Positions 15,774 through 24,871 of a stretch of DNA of 46,653 nucleotides are shown here, piece after piece (position 1 is the first letter of the stretch; every line of letters begins with the position of its first letter). The position numbers were made by a program, and so were the translations under genes. This DNA comes from a virus: positions 1 to 46,653 of the IMG/VR virus record IMGVR_UViG_3300007735_000744. The stretch is one strand, 5' to 3'. The notes under the pieces are model-generated. The model ran no database searches. It had not been told where the DNA came from and saw only the letters and a program-made list of their open reading frames with translations.

Positions 15774-16562
15774 TTAGAATGTTCCTCCGTCCAAAGTATC
15801 AGTCCAAACAGGAACATTGAAAGCATTTGTAGTCAAAATACGATTCGAAGTGCTTGCCGTTCCAATTTCTGGACTATTTGTACTTATGAGTTTTCCGTTT
15901 GTGTCAAAATATGCAGATCCTCTGGCACTAATTCCAGACGAAAATAAATTAAGATTTAAAAATCCACCAATATAAACATCACTTACAATACCAACACCAC
16001 CAGTAACTGTAAGTGCTCCAGTTGTAGGAGTTGTCGAAGCAGTAGTATCACTAATGCTAATTGCAACATTATTTGCAAAATTCCAATCAGCACCCTCAAT
16101 TTCAAATCTATTGTCGGTTAATTCATCATATCTTAATTTTACATCTTTACTAGTTCCAAATGTTAAATATGTATCGTCTGGGATTACAATTTCACCAGTT
16201 CCATTTGGATCTAAATTTATATCCCCGTCTACGTTTGTGGACGAAATTGTATTTAAATCAATCGTAATATTATCTACGTTCCATTGATCGACTTTACGAT
16301 TACTGTCAAGAATAGCAACAAATCCGTTTGATGGAGTTGTTGGGTTTGATTGTCCCGCAACTAATCCAGGACCAATACTTAAAAGGTCTGTATAGTATCT
16401 ACCACCAACTACAAGTGGGTTGGAGGAATTGTCTCCGACAAATAATCTACCACCACCATTGCCGTGCGTTCCAACTCCAATTGTAAGACCAAGTTCCCCA
16501 TAATTGAGAGTTGCCGGAGCAATGCTCCCTGTGGACCTTTTAACTCTAATTATACTTGCCAT
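15774..16562 (-). CDS. Tail fibre-like virion structural protein
   Basis: 262 aa. The N-terminus MASIIRVKRSTGSIAPATLNYGE matches the start of many cyanophage fibre-like structural proteins (an RxxxPxxLxxGELA/YGE-type attachment motif). The body is beta-rich: LFVGDNSSNPLVVGGRYY, DGDINLDPNGTGEIVIPD and one TGALTVTGGVGIVSDVYIGG unit, a module that is usually repeated many times in larger phage fibre proteins but occurs once here. The end reads VPVWTDTLDGGTF, similar to the end of the neighbouring 75-aa protein (LDIDGGNF). The ATG overlap with that gene (TAATG) shows coupling. It is probably a virion surface or fibre component; the exact location is unknown. Confidence 0.75.
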   Translation of the reverse strand: MASIIRVKRSTGSIAPATLNYGELGLTIGVGTHGNGGGRLFVGDNSSNPLVVGGRYYTDLLSIGPGLVAGQSNPTTPSNGFVAILDSNRKVDQWNVDNITIDLNTISSTNVDGDINLDPNGTGEIVIPDDTYLTFGTSKDVKLRYDELTDNRFEIEGADWNFANNVAISISDTTASTTPTTGALTVTGGVGIVSDVYIGGFLNLNLFSSGISARGSAYFDTNGKLISTNSPEIGTASTSNRILTTNAFNVPVWTDTLDGGTF

Positions 16563-16789
16563 TAAAAGTTACCTCCGTCAATGTCCAAATTTTGGGCATT
16601 GTCTGGTGTTAACTCTAAAGATGCTTCCCACTTGGATGTTGCAGAATTATATACTAGGACCATACCATTCAATAATCCTCCATTAATGCTAACATCATCC
16701 AACCCATTTAAAGTTCCACTACTACCAGAAAGAGACGATACAACTTTAAATGCATTTTGAGATCCAACTCTGACTCTTATGTCTGCCAT
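16562..16789 (-). CDS. Small virion structural protein
   Basis: 75 aa (MADIRVRVGSQNAFKVVSSL...). A short beta-rich N-terminus is followed by LNGLDDVSINGGLLNGMVLVYNSATSKWEA, a segment common in cyanophage and other phage tail-fibre proteins, where the xLxDVxxxx...NGxVLxYNxxxxxW motif links repeats. It ends ENLDIDGGNF-like (NLDIDGGNF), echoing the C-terminus of the 262-aa neighbour. Its stop overlaps the next start as TAATG. It is probably a fibre or baseplate accessory protein. No enzymatic motif is seen. Confidence 0.75.
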   Translation of the reverse strand: MADIRVRVGSQNAFKVVSSLSGSSGTLNGLDDVSINGGLLNGMVLVYNSATSKWEASLELTPDNAQNLDIDGGNF

Positions 16790-16794
16790 TTTTG

Positions 16795-17133
16795 TTAACC
16801 TGTGGTAATTCCAGCAGTAACAAGTGCGCTACCTTCAACGACTCTAGTTTTTACTGATCCGTTATTTAATAATATATCATAACAATATCTTCCCGGTTTT
16901 AAACCTGATGTTATTGTTGACCCCAAAGATAACGTCAATGCTCCATTAGTTGGATCAGGAAAAGAAACAATAAATGTGGCAGCAGTAGAACTAGATGATG
17001 AATGCTTCTTCATTTTTGAAGTAGCAGCAAATCCAGTTAAATTTAATGGTGTATTCGAAGTAGTCTCAAGATAAAATGTCTGATTAAAATCAGACCCAAC
17101 ATCAATTACTATGTTACTAACATATGCTGCCAT
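16795..17133 (-). CDS. Virion protein resembling baseplate upper protein N-domain
   Basis: 112 aa, a single beta-sandwich-like domain. MAAYVSNIVIDVGSDFNQTFYL, then NLTGFAATSKMKKHSSSS, FPDPTNGALTLSLGSTITSG and GRYCYDILLNNGSVKTRVVEGSALVTAGIT follow the pattern of BppU-like N-terminal domains (DFxxTFxL, sAxxKM, G.Y.YDI...G...RVxEG). These attach other tail components to the baseplate. It is separated by only 5 bp from the following 75-aa structural gene. A GATAAATA box lies 28 nt upstream of the ATG. The family call is by pattern and synteny. Confidence 0.72.
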   Translation of the reverse strand: MAAYVSNIVIDVGSDFNQTFYLETTSNTPLNLTGFAATSKMKKHSSSSSTAATFIVSFPDPTNGALTLSLGSTITSGLKPGRYCYDILLNNGSVKTRVVEGSALVTAGITTG

Positions 17134-17160
17134 TGAATGAAAATATACTACTTTCTATTA

Positions 17161-17168
17161 TATTTATC
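17161..17168 (-). promoter_or_regulatory. Probable late promoter box GATAAATA
   Basis: GATAAATA on the minus strand, 28 nt before the ATG of the 112-aa structural gene and overlapping the end of the 72-aa gene. The spacing is almost the same as for the perfect TATAAATA box at 1412. Confidence 0.5.
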
Positions 17169-17385
17169 ATTTGGATGATATTAATTTTGTTAATATATTT
17201 TTTATTTCATCAATATCATTTTTAATCTTTATTACATCTTCTTCTATTTGTTTTGATTTTCCAATTTCTTTCATTTTATCTTCCTTTTCTTTTAGATATT
17301 TTTGATAATCAAGACTTGAGCAATTAATAATTGCATTAGTTTTTTCGTCCCTAAACAAATAATTATGATCTTTTACTGGTATCAT
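17167..17385 (-). CDS. Small coiled-coil hypothetical protein
   Basis: 72 aa (MIPVKDHNYLFRDEKTNAII...). The first 30 residues form a short folded segment ending NCSSLDYQKYL. The rest is strongly charged and heptad-like (KEKEDKMKEIGKSKQIEEDVIKIKNDIDEIKNILTKLISS), predicting a coiled coil. Its ATG overlaps the stop of the 2494-aa gene as ATGA, so it is translationally coupled. Similar short proteins with a YLFRD...AIIN...Y..Y start occur next to large structural genes in cyanophages as I recall. It could be a trimerisation or assembly helper for a fibre, but that is inference. Confidence 0.75.
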   Translation of the reverse strand: MIPVKDHNYLFRDEKTNAIINCSSLDYQKYLKEKEDKMKEIGKSKQIEEDVIKIKNDIDEIKNILTKLISSK

Positions 17386-20300
17386 GATTTAGATGCAATA
17401 ACTCTTAAATCTTTAATTCTTGGATATAATGCTTGATTTGTTCCAGACATTAATATTTTAATTTGAAAACCATTAAATAATGGAAGATTATCTGCACTAA
17501 ATTCATAACTTCCAAAATCTGAAACATTCGTGGAAGGAAGTACAAATTTATCAGATCTTCCACTGTTATTTTTTGGATCGATCACAAAATCATTATTATC
17601 TAAATTATCATATCCTGGAAATAAATCAAAAAGCTGTTGTTGGGATGCAGAATCTGATCTTAGTAATCTATACATAACTCTTATGTCACTTGTGTTGTCT
17701 CTATAAGCATCAAATAAAACTTTTAGGCTGTCTGATGATTGTTTTAGATTGATTGTTTTAGAAACATAGATTGCAGCATGAGGATCATCAAACAAGCTAT
17801 TTACTCTTGAATCGGTAGAATAATTTGCGACTGGTTTGTTCAATCTAGTCATCACAGTAATCACATTAACTCTATCAAGATCGATCATTGGTGATACTTT
17901 TGGGTCACCAGTGGAAAATTGAAGTTCAAGTGTAAATGATTTACTTCCAGGATAACTAGAAAGATATTCTAATTCATTTACTCTTGATGCAATAATTCTT
18001 GGAGAAGATAATACATAATCAGATGTTAAAGAAATATCTTCAAAACCTTGATCAACGTATGATATTGCATTTCCACCAACACTATTTCCGGAAAATGTCC
18101 TAATTTTGCAACTTATTGATGTCGTAGAAGGCATTAATGTTTGGATATTTGGTCTTATTATATTAAAGGAAATATTTTGAGTTGCTTTTGGTCCTTTAAA
18201 ATTTGAAGTGGTAGGAAGAATGGATTGGTATGATCCTCCAGATTTTGATTCATTAAAATATAAAGATGGATATCCGCCAGGGTTTCCATTGCTTCTATTT
18301 AATCCATCTGCACTTGGATCTAATACAATTGTATATTCATCTAAATCTATAGGATCTGAACCAGAAATGCTATGTGTTTTATTGATTCTTTTTAAAGAAA
18401 CACCATTTAATTCATATTTTGATACAATTTCATTTGCAACATACGAACTAGATATTGGTCCTCTTATTATACCTGTTAAGGTCTTTGTGGATGTATTTAT
18501 ACCAGTATATCCAATAACTTCTTCTTTAATTAAAATGTATCCTGTATTTGCAGCACCAACAGGATAATTTTCAAAATTATTAAAGATACTAACATCACTC
18601 AATACCATCGCATCAGTTGAGGATGAATTGTAATCAGATGCCAATCTTACAGGAGAAATGTCAGATTCAATACCACTTAATGTGACTTTATTTTGGAATG
18701 AGTACATTCCGTGATTATTATGATTTACTTTGAATTTTAATCCAGTTGAAATTGAATTTGATGATGTTGCATTTCCATTGACTATTGTTGTAATTCCCAC
18801 TGTCGTAGTATATTGAATATATTTTGTAGTATCACTAGTATCAAGTGTTCCTTGAATATTTCCAATTATTAAAGCATTCACTGAAGTAATAATTCCAGCG
18901 TTATTTGGAATTGATAATAGAAGATTTTTTCCCAACCCTCCAGTATTTGTTGAAGCAATACTAAGTACATCTCCAATTCCATAACCAATACCAGGAACAG
19001 TAACTGTTGCTGCAATTGCAACACCTCCACTCACTGCTAAATTTGCTTTTGCTCCTATACCATTTCCGGTTATAGTAGTCAAATCGACATTTGAATATGT
19101 TATTGGTCCATTTGTGTATCCAACTCCGGGATTTGTAATTGTTAATGTTCCTGTTGATCCAGTAGAAATTCCACCCAATACACTTATTAAGTTTGAAGAA
19201 AAATTGGAATTATTTTTTTGTGTGATTTTGGTTCCTTTTATTAATAGATTTTGGTCTGCACTACTAATGCTTGTTCCAATTCCAACCAATGTACTATTTG
19301 CAAACATTTGAATTGGATTTTGTCTTAAAGAGACAATTTGTTTATTTCCTACATCCAAAATTGGATTATAAAATCTTATATTTGAAGGACTTGTTGTAAA
19401 ATTTGCACGATATAAAGTAAATTTCAAATCTTCATATTGACTTGGATCCCAAGTAGCTCCATTTTGTGATTTAAATAAAGATCCCAAAAGTGGTTGTTGT
19501 GAAACAATAACTCTTTCTGATTCTGGTTTAAGAACAGTAGATATATCTGGTTCACCCATTCTTGAAATCCAAACAGTATATTGATCGGATGCAGAAAGCA
19601 AAACAAGTGAATATGCATTTGCAGTTTCGAGATATACTGGTGACGGAAAAGTAAAGGTTGTTGGTATTGATCCATCTTCTGAAATTAATATTTCTTTTGG
19701 TTCCAATACAACTTCCCCAAATGGAAGAATTGTTTGTGTTGGTAAACCAGTTGACATCGTTCTTACTTGAAGAGTTACTGGTATATTATTTGTAGATTTT
19801 GATTTAAAGAATATATCACATTTTGTAATATAAACACCATTCGAATCAGCAACTTCAAATGATTGTGCTAGTGGGTCTACCCATCTAGTATTTGTAACTG
19901 TTCTATTTGTAAATGATGTATCTGCAACAATTCTTGTATCTGTTTCTGTAGTTTCTCGGTTATCTGTTTTTACATTTCTTGAAATGTCTGCATTTCTAAT
20001 TCTTAATGTCGTTGCTTCAACATTATCCAAAGTACCACTAGATGTAAAATTAGCTTCAGCAGAACTATCAGTAAATCCAGATATTGTACTATTTACATCA
20101 CTTGTTGTTAATTTGAGTGTTTTTGTTCCAGTTCTAAATGATGGTGTTGATGGAATTGTTGGATCGGGAATAAACAATGACGCTATAAGTGTACCAGAAT
20201 TATCACTAATTAATCTTAAATCTTTTACGTTACATATTGCACCACTAGTTTGTCCAACAAGACGCATTCCGGACACGATTTGTCCATAAAAACCAGAAGA

Positions 20301-23300
20301 AGATTGAATTTCTAAACTTGCAGTATCAATATTTAAAATTGAAGTTGTTGATGAATATTGAGAAGAAAGTGAATTTGATGGGTTATATGGATCTACTGTA
20401 TATGTTTGTGTTGGTAAATTATACGGACCATATTTGTGATTTTGAGATGCTACCCTAAATCTTATTGTTTTTGATCCAAGAGAACCAACAACAACTTCAC
20501 CAACCGAAAATGATCCATTCGTCATAGTAACTTCTAAAAGTTTAGGAGTTACATACGATGTCATATTGATATTATCAAAAAATGCATAAATTCTAGTATT
20601 TGGTTTTAGTCTTCTTGCAATAATTTCAATATTTCTTGATCTCATAAATGACAAAACTTCCCTAGATACAACTCTATCTCCTAGATTTGTTGTATCAAAT
20701 CTTTGAGAAACACCATATTGAATACCCTGTCTACTTTGATTAGTAGTAGTCGTAGTTGTTTCATTTGAGAAATTGACAAAACTATCTTGGAATGTTTGTA
20801 TTGTTGTTTCTGCTCTTGGTGAACCAGTCCACGGAGTTAATGATACATCTTGACCAATTTGAGATGATCCATTTTGAATACTAGCAATTTGTTGCCTTCC
20901 TGCCCAGTGTGTACCGGTCCAATTTGTTTCCCAAGATCCCCAATCAGTTGGTGACAACCCAGTGTTTGTGTCAACACCCAATTGTTGGATAAAAGAATCA
21001 TAACTACCCTCTATATCTGCTGTTCTTTGTGAATTTCTTGTTTCTATCCACGTATCTGATGATGGATTTAATTCAATTGCACCAATCCAATTAATAACAT
21101 TAAATGGATTTATATTTTCAATTCTTGTGGCAAATTTATTTTTTACATATTCTACATCTGAATAATTTAGACATACAATATCTCCAACTCTTTTAATATT
21201 TGGAGACCCCAAATCACTCACAAATCTCAAATCCGCATCTGCATTGGATTGAGTACCAATACCAATTACAGAATCTGAACCGATTAGAAGGTCAATACTT
21301 GTTGTGTACGGTTGTGGATTCAATTCTCCAACAGCACTATCTACACTTGCTCTATAAACTGGATTGGAAATATCACCACCGTTATATGATTTAAAATTAT
21401 CTACAAAAAAACCACATTTAAATCTATCAAGTTGTGTTGTTTTATCTCTGATTGTAAGATTTTGTGTATCACTTTCAAGAAGAGATAGCGAAGTGTAGTA
21501 CTCCACATTTGACAATCTTTGATCCAAACTTGAAATGTCTTTCATTCTGTATCTTTTATGAGATACTAAATTGATTTTAACACTAGACACATTGTGCAAA
21601 TATGCAGGCAAATAAACCGTACCAATTTCCAAAGAAGAATCTAAATTATTTGGAATTTGTGGTGCCAAAGAAGGAACACCCTTATTGACAATAAAAGAAC
21701 CATCTTTATCTAAAAAGATTTTGTCAATTCTTGACAAATAATAATCATAAGAAAGATTAATATTTTTAGATTTTGCAAAAATATTAGTTGAGGAACTTGT
21801 GGTTGAATTAAATATTCGTGAAGAGAACTCAAAAGGTGATGTTGAAGAACCACTAAATGGTGTCACTCTTGGTCTACAATCAATAATATCAGAAAGTCTA
21901 ATACCATCGACCGACTTTAGTTTTCCATATATGTCTTTATCATAAGAATTTACTCCAACAAAATCTCCAGTATCGGAAGAATTTATTGTAAAATAATTAT
22001 AAATGATTTTAATTTTTTTTATCGGAGCTGAAAATTGTGGTTTTCTAATGATTTTAGAAAAATCCAAATAATCCGACCTTTGTCCAGAATCAAAAATATA
22101 ATTATTTTTAATATTTTTATCTCCGGGAAATGCAAACAACACATTTGCTTGCATATTAGATTCTTGGAAACTTATAGATTCGTTTGCGGCAAATATATTT
22201 TCATTTTGATAAACAATATCTACTTGATTTGTTCCGTTTGAAGAAATTAAAACAGCAACTGCACCACTTATTTGTCCAATAATTAATTCCCCCTTTACGG
22301 AATTTAAAATATTTGAAGATAAATTTGTTAACTGAATAAATGGTAGTGATGGGTCGCCAGTAGTTGATGATTCAATAATTCCAACAATTTCGGATACGTC
22401 TGAAATATTTAATGAAATTTCTTTATCTTGTACTCGTGTTCCGTATATTTGATCATATATTAATCCATCATTTAATGAGGTTGATCCAATTCCAGACCCC
22501 TGAAGTGATGATTTATTAACAATTATAGAAGAACATCGATTATGTATTTTTTTCTTCGTTTTTGCATTTATTTTTTTAAATGTAGCAGTTAAAACTGCAT
22601 TTCCATTTTGACTGATATTCTGTAATGTTATAGTTCTTCCACTAGGAACAAGTTTTTGGTCAGTTAGTGATTCTATTACTCCACTACTAAATGCTAAATT
22701 GTAATCTTCTTCGTCAAATGGTTCAAGAGTTAAATTTGTGTCACTTTCTAGTAATTGTGACAATCCATTGCCACTAATTGTTACGTTATAACTTTTTCTG
22801 ATTACTATATCAGATCCATTTAAATCTAAATTTGATATGTTTGATTTATTTAATTTTGTATAAAGACCAATATTTTTTATATTATTTAAAATTTCTAGAG
22901 TAACTTTTTTAAAATCATTTGTAGTTATTGTTGAAGACGGTAAACTTCCACTACAAATACCAGAAACAGAAGGAAGTGATTTTAATTCAATCACCTTTGC
23001 AGTGGTACTTATTCTGTGTACTTTATTATATGTTGGTACAATTTCACCTTGTTTGGTGTATGAAACTACATCTCCAGTATTGATTCCAACATAAAAATTT
23101 GAATTTGAATTTGTTACTGAACTTATTCCTCCAGATGCAACAGAAATTGTAAATTGTGATCCTGAAGGAGACAAAAGAATTGAATTGGAAAGTAGTGGAT
23201 CTGCTGTAAATGTTACTCCATTTCCGACTATTTGATGAACATCTGAAAAATTAAAATCACGAGACGAAGTAATAGTTCGGCTATTATCTATCCCATTAAT

Positions 23301-24866
23301 TTCAATTTGCTCATCTTTTACAAAAGAACCAGAAACTTGATATAATGTTAGTTCGTTTGAGGAAGATACATTACCGACAAGATATCCTGTCGCTCCACTA
23401 TTTTTTCCTCGAATATGTGCAGGAACTGTTTGAGATATAGTTGCATTTAAATTTAAAATTGTATAAGTTTGAACATCATACAAAGATATTTCATATTGTG
23501 TTGTTGCATTTGTATATTCGGCATTTTTTAATTTTAAATCATATATTCTTGCAACACCTATTTTTAAATCAGATGCAATACCAACAGATACCGTTCTTCC
23601 TTGGTGTAAATTTACTAATGAAGACACTCCAAAACCAACAGGAACTGATCCTGAAACATTGTTAACAATAATTTGCCTTCCTAAATTGAAAGGTATTGCT
23701 TGATTGTAATCATTAGAAGTAGATCTTGGTTTTTCTATATCAATTATTGTATTATTGATTGTTTCTACTTCATATCCTCTCACATATGCCTTTCCGGGAC
23801 CAACTGATAGACACATCAAATTGTCAGAGACTGTATTTCCTTGACTTGTTTTTTGATTTTTTAAATATATTCCATTATTTCCAATTTGATCATTTAAACA
23901 TTCCCTTTCCACAATATCAAATGGTTTTACATAATAATCTCCTGATTCATCATATGTTCTTCTTGCAAGTTCATCTCTAATTAAATTATAATTTGTTGTT
24001 TTTACAAATTTTTGTAAAATTCCATTTTCTAATCTAAGAAGTTCAATAAAATTTTCATCATTAAATTCATCAATTGATTTTTTAATCAATGAAGTAGATA
24101 TTTTTAATCTATCTGCGCCAGGAGCTGCATAATTTGAAAACCCTTGAGCATTATCAAATAAATCTTTATATTCATCTGATGCAACAACAATATCTTCGTC
24201 AATCAATAAACCAACTCTATAAGATGGTTTATTTGTATAATAATCTAGTATAACTGTTTCTGAATTTACTTTTATGAAAAAACCTCTAATAAAATATATT
24301 CCTTCTGCAATTTTTGCGGCAGAACCCACTGCGGTAGAATTTGATATAATCGTTGTGGCAAAAGATGTGCCATTTCTAATTGTTGATAAAGAATATGTAA
24401 TATCTTCCAACGCTATTAAATTTTCTCCATCAACAAAAGTTGCAGTTGAAAAATTAGTATCACTTGAACTTTGATATTTTATGTATAAAGTATTGTGTGT
24501 TACATTTGTATCATTGTTTGATACATAATTTTCAATTTTTGCCTTTACTCCACTAATTTCTCCTTGAATTAATTTTCCTACAAGATTTTCTAAATATAAA
24601 GAAATCGGAAGTCCTAAATGTGTTTCGTCAATTTGGACACAAGCATATTCTGAATCATAAGCAATTTGGCCAGGAATTACCATTGCTCCTTCTTTGAAGA
24701 AATGATTTCCAAATTTTTCTATTTGATTCTGAAGTATTGTTTGTAATGTTGTTAATTCTCTTGCCTGAACTGGTGAACCCGGTTTAAATAAAACTTTTTG
24801 ATAATTTTTTGATTCTTCAAAATCATCAAAATAAGGAGATACGTTTAAATTAGTTTTTTGGGGCAT
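17382..24866 (-). CDS. Giant DUF4815-type baseplate/tail structural protein (2494 aa)
   Basis: 2494 aa. The N-terminus MPQKTNLNVSPYFDDFEESK, then VLFKPGSPVQARELTTLQTI and QIEKFGNHFFKEGAMVIPG, is the signature of the DUF4815 family of phage virion proteins. The body is a long series of beta-rich, Ser/Thr/Gly/Asn-rich segments. Near residues 1360-1420 are repeated Trp-containing motifs (TDWGSWETNWTGTHWAGRQQ). Near 1630-1780 are Ser/Thr-rich strands followed by a jelly-roll-like domain (WVDPLAQSFEV...DIFFKSKSTNNIPVTLQVR) typical of adhesins. GxGY repeats occur near residues 1910-1990. It follows gp8 and precedes the small fibre genes, occupying the place of T4 gp9-gp12, so it is probably a baseplate-attached fibre or adhesin. 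No enzymatic motif is seen. Confidence 0.82.
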   Translation of the reverse strand: MPQKTNLNVSPYFDDFEESKNYQKVLFKPGSPVQARELTTLQTILQNQIEKFGNHFFKEGAMVIPGQIAYDSEYACVQIDETHLGLPISLYLENLVGKLIQGEISGVKAKIENYVSNNDTNVTHNTLYIKYQSSSDTNFSTATFVDGENLIALEDITYSLSTIRNGTSFATTIISNSTAVGSAAKIAEGIYFIRGFFIKVNSETVILDYYTNKPSYRVGLLIDEDIVVASDEYKDLFDNAQGFSNYAAPGADRLKISTSLIKKSIDEFNDENFIELLRLENGILQKFVKTTNYNLIRDELARRTYDESGDYYVKPFDIVERECLNDQIGNNGIYLKNQKTSQGNTVSDNLMCLSVGPGKAYVRGYEVETINNTIIDIEKPRSTSNDYNQAIPFNLGRQIIVNNVSGSVPVGFGVSSLVNLHQGRTVSVGIASDLKIGVARIYDLKLKNAEYTNATTQYEISLYDVQTYTILNLNATISQTVPAHIRGKNSGATGYLVGNVSSSNELTLYQVSGSFVKDEQIEINGIDNSRTITSSRDFNFSDVHQIVGNGVTFTADPLLSNSILLSPSGSQFTISVASGGISSVTNSNSNFYVGINTGDVVSYTKQGEIVPTYNKVHRISTTAKVIELKSLPSVSGICSGSLPSSTITTNDFKKVTLEILNNIKNIGLYTKLNKSNISNLDLNGSDIVIRKSYNVTISGNGLSQLLESDTNLTLEPFDEEDYNLAFSSGVIESLTDQKLVPSGRTITLQNISQNGNAVLTATFKKINAKTKKKIHNRCSSIIVNKSSLQGSGIGSTSLNDGLIYDQIYGTRVQDKEISLNISDVSEIVGIIESSTTGDPSLPFIQLTNLSSNILNSVKGELIIGQISGAVAVLISSNGTNQVDIVYQNENIFAANESISFQESNMQANVLFAFPGDKNIKNNYIFDSGQRSDYLDFSKIIRKPQFSAPIKKIKIIYNYFTINSSDTGDFVGVNSYDKDIYGKLKSVDGIRLSDIIDCRPRVTPFSGSSTSPFEFSSRIFNSTTSSSTNIFAKSKNINLSYDYYLSRIDKIFLDKDGSFIVNKGVPSLAPQIPNNLDSSLEIGTVYLPAYLHNVSSVKINLVSHKRYRMKDISSLDQRLSNVEYYTSLSLLESDTQNLTIRDKTTQLDRFKCGFFVDNFKSYNGGDISNPVYRASVDSAVGELNPQPYTTSIDLLIGSDSVIGIGTQSNADADLRFVSDLGSPNIKRVGDIVCLNYSDVEYVKNKFATRIENINPFNVINWIGAIELNPSSDTWIETRNSQRTADIEGSYDSFIQQLGVDTNTGLSPTDWGSWETNWTGTHWAGRQQIASIQNGSSQIGQDVSLTPWTGSPRAETTIQTFQDSFVNFSNETTTTTTNQSRQGIQYGVSQRFDTTNLGDRVVSREVLSFMRSRNIEIIARRLKPNTRIYAFFDNINMTSYVTPKLLEVTMTNGSFSVGEVVVGSLGSKTIRFRVASQNHKYGPYNLPTQTYTVDPYNPSNSLSSQYSSTTSILNIDTASLEIQSSSGFYGQIVSGMRLVGQTSGAICNVKDLRLISDNSGTLIASLFIPDPTIPSTPSFRTGTKTLKLTTSDVNSTISGFTDSSAEANFTSSGTLDNVEATTLRIRNADISRNVKTDNRETTETDTRIVADTSFTNRTVTNTRWVDPLAQSFEVADSNGVYITKCDIFFKSKSTNNIPVTLQVRTMSTGLPTQTILPFGEVVLEPKEILISEDGSIPTTFTFPSPVYLETANAYSLVLLSASDQYTVWISRMGEPDISTVLKPESERVIVSQQPLLGSLFKSQNGATWDPSQYEDLKFTLYRANFTTSPSNIRFYNPILDVGNKQIVSLRQNPIQMFANSTLVGIGTSISSADQNLLIKGTKITQKNNSNFSSNLISVLGGISTGSTGTLTITNPGVGYTNGPITYSNVDLTTITGNGIGAKANLAVSGGVAIAATVTVPGIGYGIGDVLSIASTNTGGLGKNLLLSIPNNAGIITSVNALIIGNIQGTLDTSDTTKYIQYTTTVGITTIVNGNATSSNSISTGLKFKVNHNNHGMYSFQNKVTLSGIESDISPVRLASDYNSSSTDAMVLSDVSIFNNFENYPVGAANTGYILIKEEVIGYTGINTSTKTLTGIIRGPISSSYVANEIVSKYELNGVSLKRINKTHSISGSDPIDLDEYTIVLDPSADGLNRSNGNPGGYPSLYFNESKSGGSYQSILPTTSNFKGPKATQNISFNIIRPNIQTLMPSTTSISCKIRTFSGNSVGGNAISYVDQGFEDISLTSDYVLSSPRIIASRVNELEYLSSYPGSKSFTLELQFSTGDPKVSPMIDLDRVNVITVMTRLNKPVANYSTDSRVNSLFDDPHAAIYVSKTINLKQSSDSLKVLFDAYRDNTSDIRVMYRLLRSDSASQQQLFDLFPGYDNLDNNDFVIDPKNNSGRSDKFVLPSTNVSDFGSYEFSADNLPLFNGFQIKILMSGTNQALYPRIKDLRVIASKS

Positions 24867-24871
24867 TTGAT

